A stretch of 64,000 bases of DNA from VRUE01 sp045805805 (GTDB taxonomy: Bacteria > Actinomycetota > Thermoleophilia > Solirubrobacterales > 70-9): the NCBI GenBank assembly GCA_045805805.1, contig JBJMKO010000102.1:7883-71882 (forward strand), in the 5' to 3' direction. Positions 24,084 to 32,329 of this stretch are shown piece after piece (position 1 is the first letter of the stretch; every line of letters starts with the position of its first letter). The notes below the pieces were generated by a model. It saw nothing but the letters and a program-made list of their open reading frames with translations, searched no databases and had not been told where the DNA came from. Both the position numbers and the translations under genes were made by a program.

Positions 24084-25001
24084 CTATTTCTTCGCAGCCG
24101 CGCCGACGAATGGGCCGGTGATCTTGCCTCGCATCACGTCGGTTCCGGTGTAGGCGGATTCGGTCTTGTTCTTGCGCGCGGTCGCGATCGCCGTGCTCAG
24201 GGTGGCGTCGGAGGTGCGGGTGACGTCGATTTCGTCGAAGGCGCCGCGGGCGATCAGGAGGAGCACCGCCGCGGGGATCTGGAATCGCGCTGCGAGGTCG
24301 CCCGAGTCCGGGGCCTTCGCCGTGCCCACCGGGACCATTGCCTTGCCGGAGTGAGAGAGCCAGACCGCGTAGGACTGGCCCGACCCCGAGGGTTCGAGCC
24401 CTTTTGCGGTGACCTGCAGGAGGACGTTCTTCTTGAAGCGGCCGAAGAGGGCGACGCCGCTGTTTTCGCCGCCGTCGACCGGTTCGAGGATCGCCTGGGT
24501 GAGGTTCTGGTTTCCGGCCGTGGTCGGCGTCGCGCCGCCTTCGCTTGCCGCGGTGGTGGAGCTCGAGCTGCCCCCTCCGCCGCCGCCGACGATCAGGACG
24601 ATGACCATGACCAGGACCGCCACCGCTCCGGCGGCAAGGCCGATCAGGGCGCCGCGGTCCTTCGGCAGCTGCAGGCCGGAAAGCCGTGGAGGGCGGTTGC
24701 CGGGACGCTTGGCCGGAGCAGGGGCCTTGGCAGCGGGTTGCGGTGGCGCGGGCGCCGGTGGCACAGGAGGCGGATCTGCGGGCCCCGGCCGCGGAGCCTC
24801 GGGCGCTGGGGGCGGGGGAGGAGCCGGCGCGGGCTCGGGTGTCTCCTCGACGGCCACCTCGGCCTCGTCGACCTCGGCCAGCGCCTCCTTGACGCGGTTG
24901 CGCACCTCCCCGACGCTGATGCCCATCAGGGCGGCCATGTCCTCGTAGCCCTCTTCGCGCTGGGCGAGCAGCCGGAGCATCGCCTTCTGGTCGTCGGTCA
25001 T
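24084..25001 (-). CDS. HTH plus single-pass membrane protein with anti-sigma-K-like outer domain
   Basis: 305 aa. Residues 1-45 resemble a sigma region 4-like helix-turn-helix (LLAQREEGYEDMAALMGISVGEVRNRVKEAL). Then follow a Pro/Ala-rich linker (50-110), one membrane segment (about 124-145) and an extracellular beta domain with LEPVDGGENSGVALFGRF, KGLEPSGSGQSYAVWL and VGTAKAPDSGDL, similar to the RskA-type zinc-independent anti-sigma C-terminus. ATG 25001 lies just before the HTH. A signalling role is inference. Confidence 0.7.
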   Translation of the reverse strand: MTDDQKAMLRLLAQREEGYEDMAALMGISVGEVRNRVKEALAEVDEAEVAVEETPEPAPAPPPPPAPEAPRPGPADPPPVPPAPAPPQPAAKAPAPAKRPGNRPPRLSGLQLPKDRGALIGLAAGAVAVLVMVIVLIVGGGGGGSSSSTTAASEGGATPTTAGNQNLTQAILEPVDGGENSGVALFGRFKKNVLLQVTAKGLEPSGSGQSYAVWLSHSGKAMVPVGTAKAPDSGDLAARFQIPAAVLLLIARGAFDEIDVTRTSDATLSTAIATARKNKTESAYTGTDVMRGKITGPFVGAAAKK

Positions 25002-25040
25002 CGCCACGGGCCGGAAGCCTACGCGAGCCACCGAACGGCA

Positions 25041-25092
25041 GGGCGTGTCTGAGGTTAAGGGGCCATATGGACCCCCAAGCTCAGACACGCCC
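25041..25092. repeat. Perfect-arm inverted repeat
   Basis: GGGCGTGTCTGAG and CTCAGACACGCCC enclose a GGGGCCATATGGACCCCC hairpin. It sits between the divergent HTH-membrane and thioesterase genes, so it is not in a terminator position. It could be an operator or a dispersed palindrome. Confidence 0.65.
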
Positions 25093-25114
25093 CCTGGAGA
25101 TAGTGTCCGGCGCG

Positions 25115-25522
25115 ATGACAGAGGACGCGCACGGCTTGGTCTCCCACTTCGATGCCCTGCTGGGGACGGAGTGGCTGGACGATGACCCCGAGCACGCCCG
25201 GGTGCGGGTGCAGATGCGCGACGAGCTGCGCCAGCCGGTCGGGCTCCTGCACGGCGGGGTGATGTCGAGCCTGGTGGAGAGCGTCTGCTCACGGGCGACG
25301 GCGCTGGCCGTGCTCGACGAGGGGATGATGGCGATGGGCCAATCGATCGGCGTCAACTTCATCCGCCCGATCACCGAGGGCCACGCGGAAGTCCAGGCCA
25401 AGGCCCGCCACCGCGGCCGGACGACCTGGGTCTGGGACGCGGAAGTAACAGACGCAAACGGCAAACTCTGCGCCCTGGCCCAAATGACCATCGCTGTCAG
25501 GCCGCTTCCAGGCCAAGCCTGA
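25115..25522 (+). CDS. PaaI-type hotdog thioesterase
   Basis: 135 aa hotdog fold. Signature VGLLHGGVMSSLVESVCSRAT (active-site loop and helix) and INFIRPI-type strand SIGVNFIRPITEGHAEVQAKARHRGRTTWVWDAEV. Such enzymes hydrolyse acyl- or aryl-CoA thioesters; which one is unknown. ATG 25115 starts MTEDAHG. Its 3' end forms one arm of a 28-bp inverted repeat with the end of nadE. Confidence 0.88.
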   Translation: MTEDAHGLVSHFDALLGTEWLDDDPEHARVRVQMRDELRQPVGLLHGGVMSSLVESVCSRATALAVLDEGMMAMGQSIGVNFIRPITEGHAEVQAKARHRGRTTWVWDAEVTDANGKLCALAQMTIAVRPLPGQA

Positions 25523-25601
25523 CAAGGACGCAGGGAGCGCAGCGTGCTCTGCACGTAAGCGACCGAGGACGCCGTCAGGCTTGGCCTGGAAGCGGCCTGA
25601 C
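25496..25601. repeat. 28-bp perfect inverted repeat reaching both converging stop codons
   Basis: Arms 25496-25523 and 25574-25601 are perfectly complementary (core GCCGCTTCCAGGCCAAGCCT). The left arm encodes the last residues of the thioesterase; the right arm ends in the first base of the nadE stop complement. The 50-bp centre is unrelated. The most likely role is bidirectional transcription termination. Confidence 0.8.
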
Positions 25602-27268
25602 TAACCGCCGAACCTGTTCGTGATCGGCAATCGCCTGTCGCGGCCGAAGGCCTTCGGCGTGATGCGGATTCCCGGCGCGGCCTGGCGACGCTTGTACTCG
25701 GAGCGGTCGACCATCCGCACGACCTCGTCGACGACGTCGGCCGGCAGGCCGGCGGCGATCATCTCCTCGCGGCCCTCGTCGCGCTCGACGTAGGACTCGA
25801 GGATGCGGTCGAGCAGCTCGTAAGGGGGCAGAGAGTCGCTGTCCAACTGGTCGGGACGCAGCTCGGCCGAGGGTGAGCGCTCCAGCACCGAGGTGGGGAC
25901 GAGCTCGCGGTCGGCAACCTCGTTGCGGTGGCGGACCAGCTCGTACACGAGCGTCTTCGGCACGTCCTTGATCGCGGCGAAGCCGCCCGCCATGTCGCCA
26001 TAGAGGGTCGCGTAGCCGACCGACATCTCGCTCTTGTTGCCCGTCGTCAACACAAGCCAACCGTGCTTGTTGGAGAGAGCCATCATCAGATTGCCCCTGA
26101 TTCGCGCCTGGATGTTCTCGGCGGCGAGGTCGGGCTCTGAGGGGCGCGTCGGGTCGCGCGGCAGCGGCTCGTCTTTGGATCCGTCGGCGCCCCCGCCGAA
26201 CGCCCCGGAGAGGGCGCTGCCGTAGACGTCCATCGCCCCCTCGATCGGGATCTCGATCAGCTCTGTACCGAGGTTTGCGGCGATATTCCGCGCGTCTGTC
26301 TGTGTTTCTACGCTCGAATGGGGCGACGGCATCACCACGCAGCTGACGTGCTCGGGGCCGAGGGCGTCGAGAGCGAGCAGGGCGACGAGGGCGGAGTCGA
26401 TGCCTCCGGAGAGGGCGATGCCGACGTGGCGAAAGCCGTTCTTGAGCACGTAGTCGCGCAGGCCGAGCCGCAGCGCCGCATAGACCTCGGCGAGGTCGGG
26501 CAGCGGCTCGGTGAGGCGGGCGGACGCGGGAGAGGGGATCTCGCAGACCAGCAGCTCCTCCTCGAACTGGGCGGCGCGGGCGATCACGTTGCCCGCGGGG
26601 TCGACGACGAAGCTGTGACCGTCGAAGACCAGCTCGTCCTGCCCGCCGACGAGGTTGCAGAAGGCGAAGTGGGCGCCGTAGGCGCGGGCGCGCTCGGCGA
26701 GTATCGATTCGCGCTCGCGGCCCTTGCCGCGGTGGTACGGAGAGCCGGACGGGTTGGCGATCAGGCTCGCTCCCGCCTCGGCCTCCTCCGAGGCCGGCGG
26801 TCCCGGTGCCCAGACGTCCTCGCACACGGTCAGGCCGACCCGCTGCCCGGTGACCTCGACGGTTGCCGGCTCGGTCCCCGGGACGAAGTAGCGCTGCTCG
26901 TCGAAGACCGAGTAGTTGGGCAGGCGGTTCTTGCGGTAGACGGCCCGCACCTCGCCGTCGGCGAGCACGGCGAGCGAGTTGTGGGCGTGGCGGAAGTCGC
27001 CTCCCCCGGCGACGGGCTCGGCGAAGCCGACAAGAGCGACCAGCCCCTGCGCCTCGCGGGCGAGCTCCTCGACCGCGCTCTGGTTGGCCTCGACGAAGTG
27101 GCGCTTGAGGTAGAGGTCCTCGGCGGGGTAGCCGGGGACGCAGAGCTCGGGGAAGATCGCCAGCTCGGCATCCTCGGCGCGGGCGCGGCCGATCCACTCG
27201 GCGATCTTGGCCACGTTGCCGTCGATGTCGCCGACGGTGGGGTCGATCTGGGCGAGCGCTACGCGCAC
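25601..27268 (-). CDS. nadE: Glutamine-dependent NAD+ synthetase
   Basis: 555 aa. N-terminal nitrilase-type glutaminase (LAIFPELCVPGYPAEDLYLK with Glu, YRKNRLPNYSVFDEQRYF with Lys, VGLTVCEDVWAPGPP with the Cys nucleophile). The C-terminal NAD synthetase has the P-loop ALSGGIDSALVALLALDALG, LTTGNKSEMSVGYATLYGDMAGGFA and YELLDRILESYVE. It amidates deamido-NAD. GTG 27268 gives the VRVALAQIDPTVGDIDGN start of the family; longer upstream starts exist in frame. Confidence 0.94.
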   Translation of the reverse strand: MRVALAQIDPTVGDIDGNVAKIAEWIGRARAEDAELAIFPELCVPGYPAEDLYLKRHFVEANQSAVEELAREAQGLVALVGFAEPVAGGGDFRHAHNSLAVLADGEVRAVYRKNRLPNYSVFDEQRYFVPGTEPATVEVTGQRVGLTVCEDVWAPGPPASEEAEAGASLIANPSGSPYHRGKGRERESILAERARAYGAHFAFCNLVGGQDELVFDGHSFVVDPAGNVIARAAQFEEELLVCEIPSPASARLTEPLPDLAEVYAALRLGLRDYVLKNGFRHVGIALSGGIDSALVALLALDALGPEHVSCVVMPSPHSSVETQTDARNIAANLGTELIEIPIEGAMDVYGSALSGAFGGGADGSKDEPLPRDPTRPSEPDLAAENIQARIRGNLMMALSNKHGWLVLTTGNKSEMSVGYATLYGDMAGGFAAIKDVPKTLVYELVRHRNEVADRELVPTSVLERSPSAELRPDQLDSDSLPPYELLDRILESYVERDEGREEMIAAGLPADVVDEVVRMVDRSEYKRRQAAPGIRITPKAFGRDRRLPITNRFGG

Positions 27269-27315
27269 GCGGGCCTTCCGAGGAGGGTCACCGCTGAAGT
27301 ATCGCCGCCCCACGC

Positions 27316-27359
27316 TGACTTCGCCTTTAGTGACGCTATGCGCCCCAAACACGAACTCA
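27316..27359. repeat. Degenerate TGACTTCG-type inverted repeat
   Basis: TGACTTCGCCTTTA and AAACACGAACTCA pair imperfectly around GCTATGCGCC. It lies in the divergent nadE/metalloprotease intergenic region and resembles the hairpins at 20059-20104 and 35686-35731. Confidence 0.5.
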
Positions 27360-27393
27360 GGCCCGTGGGCGCGACTGGGCGGGCTGTAGATTG

Positions 27394-28770
27394 ATGCGGG
27401 TGCAGGCTCGCCGGCGGCTGATAGGGGCTTCGCTGGCGTCGATGGCTTTGCTCGCCCTGGCACCGGCCTCGGCCACCGCCGCAGGCCAAGGCGTCTTCAG
27501 GGCGCCGGCAGCCCGCCCCACCGACCACCCCGACCCGAACCGAAACGCCTACACGGTGCCCGAGGCGCCGCACTCGCCCGCCTGCTCGCGTCACTTCTGC
27601 GTGCACTGGGTGGCCGAGGGAACCGACGCGCCCGATCTCTCCGACGCCAACGGCGACGGGGCGCCCGACTATGTCGAGAGCGTGCAGGCCGTTGCCGAGC
27701 ACGTCTACTCGGTCGAGAACGAAAAGCTCGGCTGGCGGGTTCCCCGCTCCGACGGCCGCCAGGGCGGGGAGCGAGCCAAGACCGACATCTACCTGGATGA
27801 GATCGGCGGCGCTCTGTTCGGCTACGCGGCGCCCGACCGTGGCCAGGCGACGAGGGCGCACCTACTGCCGCGCCACCTGCACGGCTATCTCGTCCTCGAC
27901 AACAACTACGACCCCTTCGAGTTCCCCGGCACGACCCCCCTGCACGACCTCGAGGTGACGATCGCCCATGAGTACGCCCACATCCTCCAGTTCGGCTACG
28001 ACGCCTACCAGGACGCCTGGTTCGCGGAGTCCAGCGCGGTCTGGATGGAGGACCGGGTCTACGGCGACGTCAACGACTACCTACGCTACGTGCGACGCTG
28101 GGTGCGGCTTCCCGATACGCCGCTGACCGCCAACTCGATCAAGGAGTACGGCTCGGCCGTTTGGAACAAGTGGCTGGCGCACCGCTACGGACGGACGATA
28201 ATCCGTTCCGCCTGGTCCCGTGCCGTGCACACCAGGCCGGGCGGGTTCGCGGTCGCCGCGTACAACTCGGCGATCGAAGCGGCCGGAGGGTCGGACTTCA
28301 GTCGCGACTTCACCCGTTTTTCCGCCGACCTGCCCGAGTGGCGCACCGACACGGTCTTCCCCGAGGCCAACCTCTACCCCGACGTCTCACGCCAGGGCAG
28401 CTTGTCCGGAGGCGGATCGGTCCTCGCGCGCCGGCTCAACCACACGACCTTCCAGCTGATCCGCGTTCACGCTCACGGGGGGCGGGCGCTGGTGGTCGAC
28501 GCTGTCGCGTCGCGGGGCATCGCCGCTGGGCTGGCGCTGGTGGGCCGGATCGGCGGCGAGCGCGACGGGCGCGTCATCGAGATTTTCCGTTTCAGGCGCC
28601 ACGGCGGCAGGATGGAGGCGCGAATCTCGCGGCCGGGTCGTTTCGCGCGCCTCACGGCGGTGCTGGTCAACGCCGACACGAGTGCGGCGGGCTTCAGCGC
28701 CCGCCGGCTCGACTGGGCCTACTTGACCGACAGCGCGCCGTTCCGCGTCTCGGCGCGGCTGATCCGCTGA
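27394..28770 (+). CDS. Secreted putative zinc metalloprotease (MXAN_6640-like)
   Basis: 458 aa. Signal peptide (about 1-29, LIGASLASMALLALAPASATA). The mature protein has DANGDGAPDYVESVQAVAEHVY (calcium-like loop), LVLDNNYDPFEFPG, and a gluzincin-type site VTIAHEYAHILQFGYD followed by AWFAESSAVWMEDRVYGD, with the distal Glu acting as probable third ligand. The C-terminal part is beta-rich. Secretion and proteolysis are inferred from motif and signal. The last 52 bp overlap the convergent acyltransferase gene. Confidence 0.82.
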   Translation: MRVQARRRLIGASLASMALLALAPASATAAGQGVFRAPAARPTDHPDPNRNAYTVPEAPHSPACSRHFCVHWVAEGTDAPDLSDANGDGAPDYVESVQAVAEHVYSVENEKLGWRVPRSDGRQGGERAKTDIYLDEIGGALFGYAAPDRGQATRAHLLPRHLHGYLVLDNNYDPFEFPGTTPLHDLEVTIAHEYAHILQFGYDAYQDAWFAESSAVWMEDRVYGDVNDYLRYVRRWVRLPDTPLTANSIKEYGSAVWNKWLAHRYGRTIIRSAWSRAVHTRPGGFAVAAYNSAIEAAGGSDFSRDFTRFSADLPEWRTDTVFPEANLYPDVSRQGSLSGGGSVLARRLNHTTFQLIRVHAHGGRALVVDAVASRGIAAGLALVGRIGGERDGRVIEIFRFRRHGGRMEARISRPGRFARLTAVLVNADTSAAGFSARRLDWAYLTDSAPFRVSARLIR

Positions 28771-30152
28771 GTGCCTCCCGCCGCCGCCGTCTCGCCGACG
28801 ATCTCGGCAATCGCCCCTTCGAGGTCGAGGCCGAAGCTGTCGAGGTCGGCCATCGCGTCGTAGTCGCCGATCAGGCCGAAGTTGACCTGGCCGTCATAGG
28901 ACATGATCCCGACGCACAGTGCCTGGCGGCGGGCCAGCGGCACCAGCGGGAAGATCGCCTCCATTCGGCGCCCCAGCACGTAGAGCGGGAACTGCGGCCC
29001 CGGGACGTTGGTGACGACGAGGTTGAAGAAGCGCTGGGCGGGCTGCAGGCGGGCTGCCTGGGAGGCGATCGTGGTCGGCGCGAAGTCGACGATGCGGGTG
29101 AGGATCTCGGCGCCGACTGCCTGCCCGGAGCCCTTCAGGTCGCCCATCGTCTCGGTGATCAGGTGCAGGCGCTGGACCGGCGCCTCGCACCAGACGGGCA
29201 GCGGCGCCATCATCGCCGAGATCCGGTTGCCGAGCGCGCCGTGCTCCTCCTCGGCGCGGACGCTGACCGGGACCATCGCCCGCATCTCCAGCCTTTCGGT
29301 GTCGTGGCCGCGGGCGCGCAGGTAGTTGCCGATCGCCCCGGTGACGATCGAGAGGACGACGTCGTTGACCGTGCCGCCGTGCTCGTCCTTGACCGCCTTC
29401 AGGGCCGCGAGATCGGTGCGGACGAAGGCGATGCGCCGGTGGGGCCCGATTTCGACATTGAAGGGGGTCGAGGGCGCGGACATGCCGGCGCCGACCACCT
29501 TGCTCGCGTCGCCGATCCCGTTCAGCACCTGACGCGGGCCGCGCAGGGCCGCCCGCACGCCCCGGACGATCTCGCGCGGGCTGGTGATGCGCTCGTGGAG
29601 GGCATCGCCAAGGAGCTCGAGGTCGGTCGGCTCCGGGCGCGGCGCCCACTTCGGCGGCCGCGCCGGCGGGTTGGCGGGCTCCTCCTCGAGGTCGAAGAGG
29701 ACGGTGGTGATGTCGACGCCGGAGACGCCGTCGACGAGCGCGTGGTGGCTCTTGCCGATGATCGCGAAGCGATCGCCGTCGAGGCCCTCGACCAGCCACA
29801 GCTCCCAGAGCGGCTTGCTGCGGTCGAGCTGTTGGGAGAAGATCCGCGCCGCCAGGTTGCGCAGCTGCTCCTCGGAGCCGGGTGCCGGCAGCGCGGTCTG
29901 GCGAACGTGGTAGTCGAGATTGAGGTGGGGATCGTCGACCCAGACCGGGCGGCCCTGGCTGAAAGGGACGAAGCGCAGCTTCTGGCGGAAGCGCGGGACC
30001 AGGTGCAGGCGCGAGGCGATGTGGTCGCGAAACTCGGCGTGGCTCGGCGCCGCCCCTTCGAAGATGCTGGTCGAGGCGACGTGCATGTGGGCGCCTGCTC
30101 TCTCCATGTGGAGGAACGAGGAATCGAGCCCAGTCAAACGGTCTGCACTCAC
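28719..30152 (-). CDS. WS/DGAT-type wax ester synthase / diacylglycerol acyltransferase
   Basis: 477 aa. The catalytic HHxxxDG motif is KSHHALVDGVSG at about residues 134-145. Further conserved blocks are LTGLDSSFLHMERAGAHMHV at the start, PLWELWLVEGLDGDR, GTVNDVVLSIVTGAI and FNLVVTNVPGPQFPLYVLGRRM. The enzyme acylates fatty alcohols or diacylglycerol, forming storage or envelope neutral lipids typical of Actinobacteria. GTG 30152 is chosen because it lies just before the conserved start. Confidence 0.93.
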   Translation of the reverse strand: MSADRLTGLDSSFLHMERAGAHMHVASTSIFEGAAPSHAEFRDHIASRLHLVPRFRQKLRFVPFSQGRPVWVDDPHLNLDYHVRQTALPAPGSEEQLRNLAARIFSQQLDRSKPLWELWLVEGLDGDRFAIIGKSHHALVDGVSGVDITTVLFDLEEEPANPPARPPKWAPRPEPTDLELLGDALHERITSPREIVRGVRAALRGPRQVLNGIGDASKVVGAGMSAPSTPFNVEIGPHRRIAFVRTDLAALKAVKDEHGGTVNDVVLSIVTGAIGNYLRARGHDTERLEMRAMVPVSVRAEEEHGALGNRISAMMAPLPVWCEAPVQRLHLITETMGDLKGSGQAVGAEILTRIVDFAPTTIASQAARLQPAQRFFNLVVTNVPGPQFPLYVLGRRMEAIFPLVPLARRQALCVGIMSYDGQVNFGLIGDYDAMADLDSFGLDLEGAIAEIVGETAAAGGTQRISRAETRNGALSVK

Positions 30153-30294
30153 GGGGCAATCTTCGCACACGCCCACGCTGCCTGTGAAGGCCTTCTAATC
30201 GCTTTGCAGAGCGGTTTGCAAGATCACGTGGGAGTTACCTCAGTGTGATTTCAGTCACCGATGGCCCGCTCGGAGGTCCCTACGGTGGCTCGTC

Positions 30295-30480
30295 CATAAC
30301 GAACGAGCCCATCTGCCGAGTCCCGCGCGAGTGCGCCGGGAGCGGGGGACCCAAGGTCACGGCCGGCTTCTTGGCCGCGACGGGGGCGAATCGGACGGCG
30401 AGCCGTCCGTAGCGGCTGCCCGGCACCGTGCCGGCACCCCGCGAGCCCGTCAGCTAACCCCGTAGGCAGCCAAGAAAGCG
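30295..30480 (+). ncRNA. ydaO/yuaA-type cyclic di-AMP riboswitch
   Basis: Leader of the RlpA-like gene. Diagnostic conserved blocks of the ydaO class are present in order: GAGCGGGGGACCCAA (30350-30364 region), GGGGGCGAATC (about 30391-30401) followed by the hairpin GGACGG-CGAG-CCGTCC, GTAGCGGCTGCC, and the nearly invariant CCCGTCAGCTAACCCCGTAGGC region ending about 30471. This class binds c-di-AMP and in Actinobacteria usually controls cell-wall hydrolase genes (rpf, rlpA-like, NlpC). Boundaries are approximate. Confidence 0.9.
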
Positions 30481-30492
30481 AGTGATCGAACG

Positions 30493-31137
30493 ATGCGATA
30501 CCTCCTGCCCGCGGTGGCAGCCGTTGCTTTGGCCTGCGCCGCAAGCACGTCCCTGGCGGCCCGGCCGCGGCAGCATCACAGGCACGCCAGGGTGGCCTCC
30601 CACGTATCCCTGCACGTCTCCAGGCACAGCGCGATGAGCGGCCGGAGCATCGTCTTCCGAGGCCGGGTCCGGCCAGGCGGGCGGCACCGGGTCAAGCTGG
30701 TGCTGAGGGGCCCCGGCGGCGGCGTGCTCAAGGCGACCAGCCGCGCGAGCGGCGCCTTCGCGGTGCGCTGGAGACCCGGTCGTCCCGGCGCCTACCGCAT
30801 CCGCGCCTACGGCGTCCATGACCGCGCGCTGCGGGGCTCGGCTAGCGTCTCGCGCCGGCTCACCGCCTATCGCCGGGCCGAGGCCTCCTATTACGGCCCG
30901 GGTCTCTACGGCAACGGCGTCGCCTGCGGCGGCACCCTGCGGCCGGGCACGCTGGGCGTCGCCAGCAAGACGCTGCCCTGCGGCGCCAGGGTGACGTTCC
31001 GCTACCACGGCCGGTCGATCACAGTGCCGGTGATCGACCGGGGCCCCTACGTGGCCGGCCGCGACTTCGACCTGACCGAGGCGGCCAGGGAGCGGCTCGG
31101 CTTCCCCGGCGTCGACGTCCTCCTCGCCAGCCGCTAA
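30493..31137 (+). CDS. Secreted RlpA-like double-psi beta-barrel protein
   Basis: 214 aa. Signal peptide (about 1-22), a beta-sandwich-like region (about 45-120), then a C-terminal DPBB domain: AEASYYGPGLYGNGVACGGTL, LGVASKTLPCGARVTFRYHGRSI, VPVIDRGPYVAGRDFDLTEAARERLG. RlpA/resuscitation-type DPBB proteins act on peptidoglycan. The conserved DRGPY with its Asp is intact. Expression should be tuned by the upstream c-di-AMP riboswitch, linking wall remodelling to osmotic or turgor signalling. Confidence 0.92.
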   Translation: MRYLLPAVAAVALACAASTSLAARPRQHHRHARVASHVSLHVSRHSAMSGRSIVFRGRVRPGGRHRVKLVLRGPGGGVLKATSRASGAFAVRWRPGRPGAYRIRAYGVHDRALRGSASVSRRLTAYRRAEASYYGPGLYGNGVACGGTLRPGTLGVASKTLPCGARVTFRYHGRSITVPVIDRGPYVAGRDFDLTEAARERLGFPGVDVLLASR

Positions 31138-32229
31138 TCAGCCGGCGAGACCGAGCTGGAGCTGGGCCTCCGGGGCGTCGTCCGCCTCGGAGGCCTTCTC
31201 TGCCTCGAAGCCGGCGACCCGCACGCCGAGCAGCCGTACGGGCCGCTGCGGATCGTAGGCGCGCAGCAGGTCGAGGGCGACGGGCCGGACGACCTCGGGG
31301 TCGTTGGTCGGCGCGTCGACGGTGTGGGAGCGAGAGACGTTGGTCCAGTCGTCGAGCCGGACCTTGATCCCGATCGTGCGCCCCTCCAGCTCGCGCTTGC
31401 GCAGGCGCCGGCAGAGCTCCTCGGCCAGCTGTGAGAGGTGAGACTCAAGCTCGGCCCGGTCGTCGACGTCGACGTCGAAGGTCGTCTCGGCCGACTGCGA
31501 CTTGGTCTCGCGAGAGACGGAGATCGGCGTGTCGTCTTCGAAGCGGGCGCGGCCGTGCAGCCAGTGCCCCTGCCGCGGCCCGAACGACTGCTCCAGGGAG
31601 ACGGGGTCCCGCGCCCGCAGCTCCGCCAGCGTGCGGATCCCCATCGCTTCCAGCTTGGCGACCGACTTTGGGCCGATGCCAGGGATCAGGCCGGGGGAGT
31701 CCCCGGAGAACCGCTCCAGCGCTTCCGCCCGCGAGAGCACGACCAGCCCAGCCGGCTTGCCCAGCTCACTGGTGATCTTGGCCAGCATCCGGCTCTCCGA
31801 GATGCCGATAGAGCAGCTGAGCCCGGTCTCGTCGAGAATCTCAACCGCGATCCGTCGCATTGCCGCCTTCGGAGAGAAGATTCCGGTCAGGTCGACGTAG
31901 GCCTCGTCGAGCCCCACGACCTCCACCGTCTCGGCGTTACGCCGCAGGATGGCCATCACCTGCCCAGAGGCCTCCCGGTAGGCCGTGAAGTCCGGCTGCA
32001 GATAAACGGCATCCGGCAACCGCCGGCGTGCCACTGTCGCCGGCATGGCCGAGTGAATCCCAGCCAGCCGCCGAGCCTCATAGCTGGCCGTGGTCACAAC
32101 CGCTCGGGGCCCCGAGCCGCAGACCACAACCGGCTTCCCCCGCAGCTCCGGCCGCCGCCGCAACTCAACCGACGCGTAGAACGCGTCCATGTCGACGATC
32201 GCGACCACTCGAGGCCAAGCGCTGATCAC
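31138..32229 (-). CDS. dinB: DNA polymerase IV (DinB, Y family)
   Basis: 363 aa. Palm motifs VVAIVDMDAFYASVELRR and VEVVGLDEAYVDLT carry the metal aspartates and Glu; SIGISESRMLAKITSELGKP; helix-hairpin-helix LIPGIGPKSVAKLEAMGI; and a C-terminal little-finger domain (about 240-340). It ends in QLQLGLAG, which resembles a beta-clamp binding motif. It performs translesion synthesis. GTG 32229 is chosen; an ATG further upstream (32289) is in frame but adds a non-conserved leader. Confidence 0.93.
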   Translation of the reverse strand: MISAWPRVVAIVDMDAFYASVELRRRPELRGKPVVVCGSGPRAVVTTASYEARRLAGIHSAMPATVARRRLPDAVYLQPDFTAYREASGQVMAILRRNAETVEVVGLDEAYVDLTGIFSPKAAMRRIAVEILDETGLSCSIGISESRMLAKITSELGKPAGLVVLSRAEALERFSGDSPGLIPGIGPKSVAKLEAMGIRTLAELRARDPVSLEQSFGPRQGHWLHGRARFEDDTPISVSRETKSQSAETTFDVDVDDRAELESHLSQLAEELCRRLRKRELEGRTIGIKVRLDDWTNVSRSHTVDAPTNDPEVVRPVALDLLRAYDPQRPVRLLGVRVAGFEAEKASEADDAPEAQLQLGLAG

Positions 32230-32329
32230 CAGCCAACCGTACGCCTTCGCTCGGCGGACCTGCATCGCTCGGAGGAATATCTTCGCCATGCATTTGGCCC
32301 AACCGCATCGGACGGCGGTCGCCGGTTAT

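Noticed and set aside
27391..30248. Several long frames antisense to the metalloprotease and acyltransferase genes (such as 28161-30248)
   Set aside because: Arg/Pro/Ala-rich shadows typical of high-GC DNA with no family motifs; the sense frames carry clear catalytic motifs.
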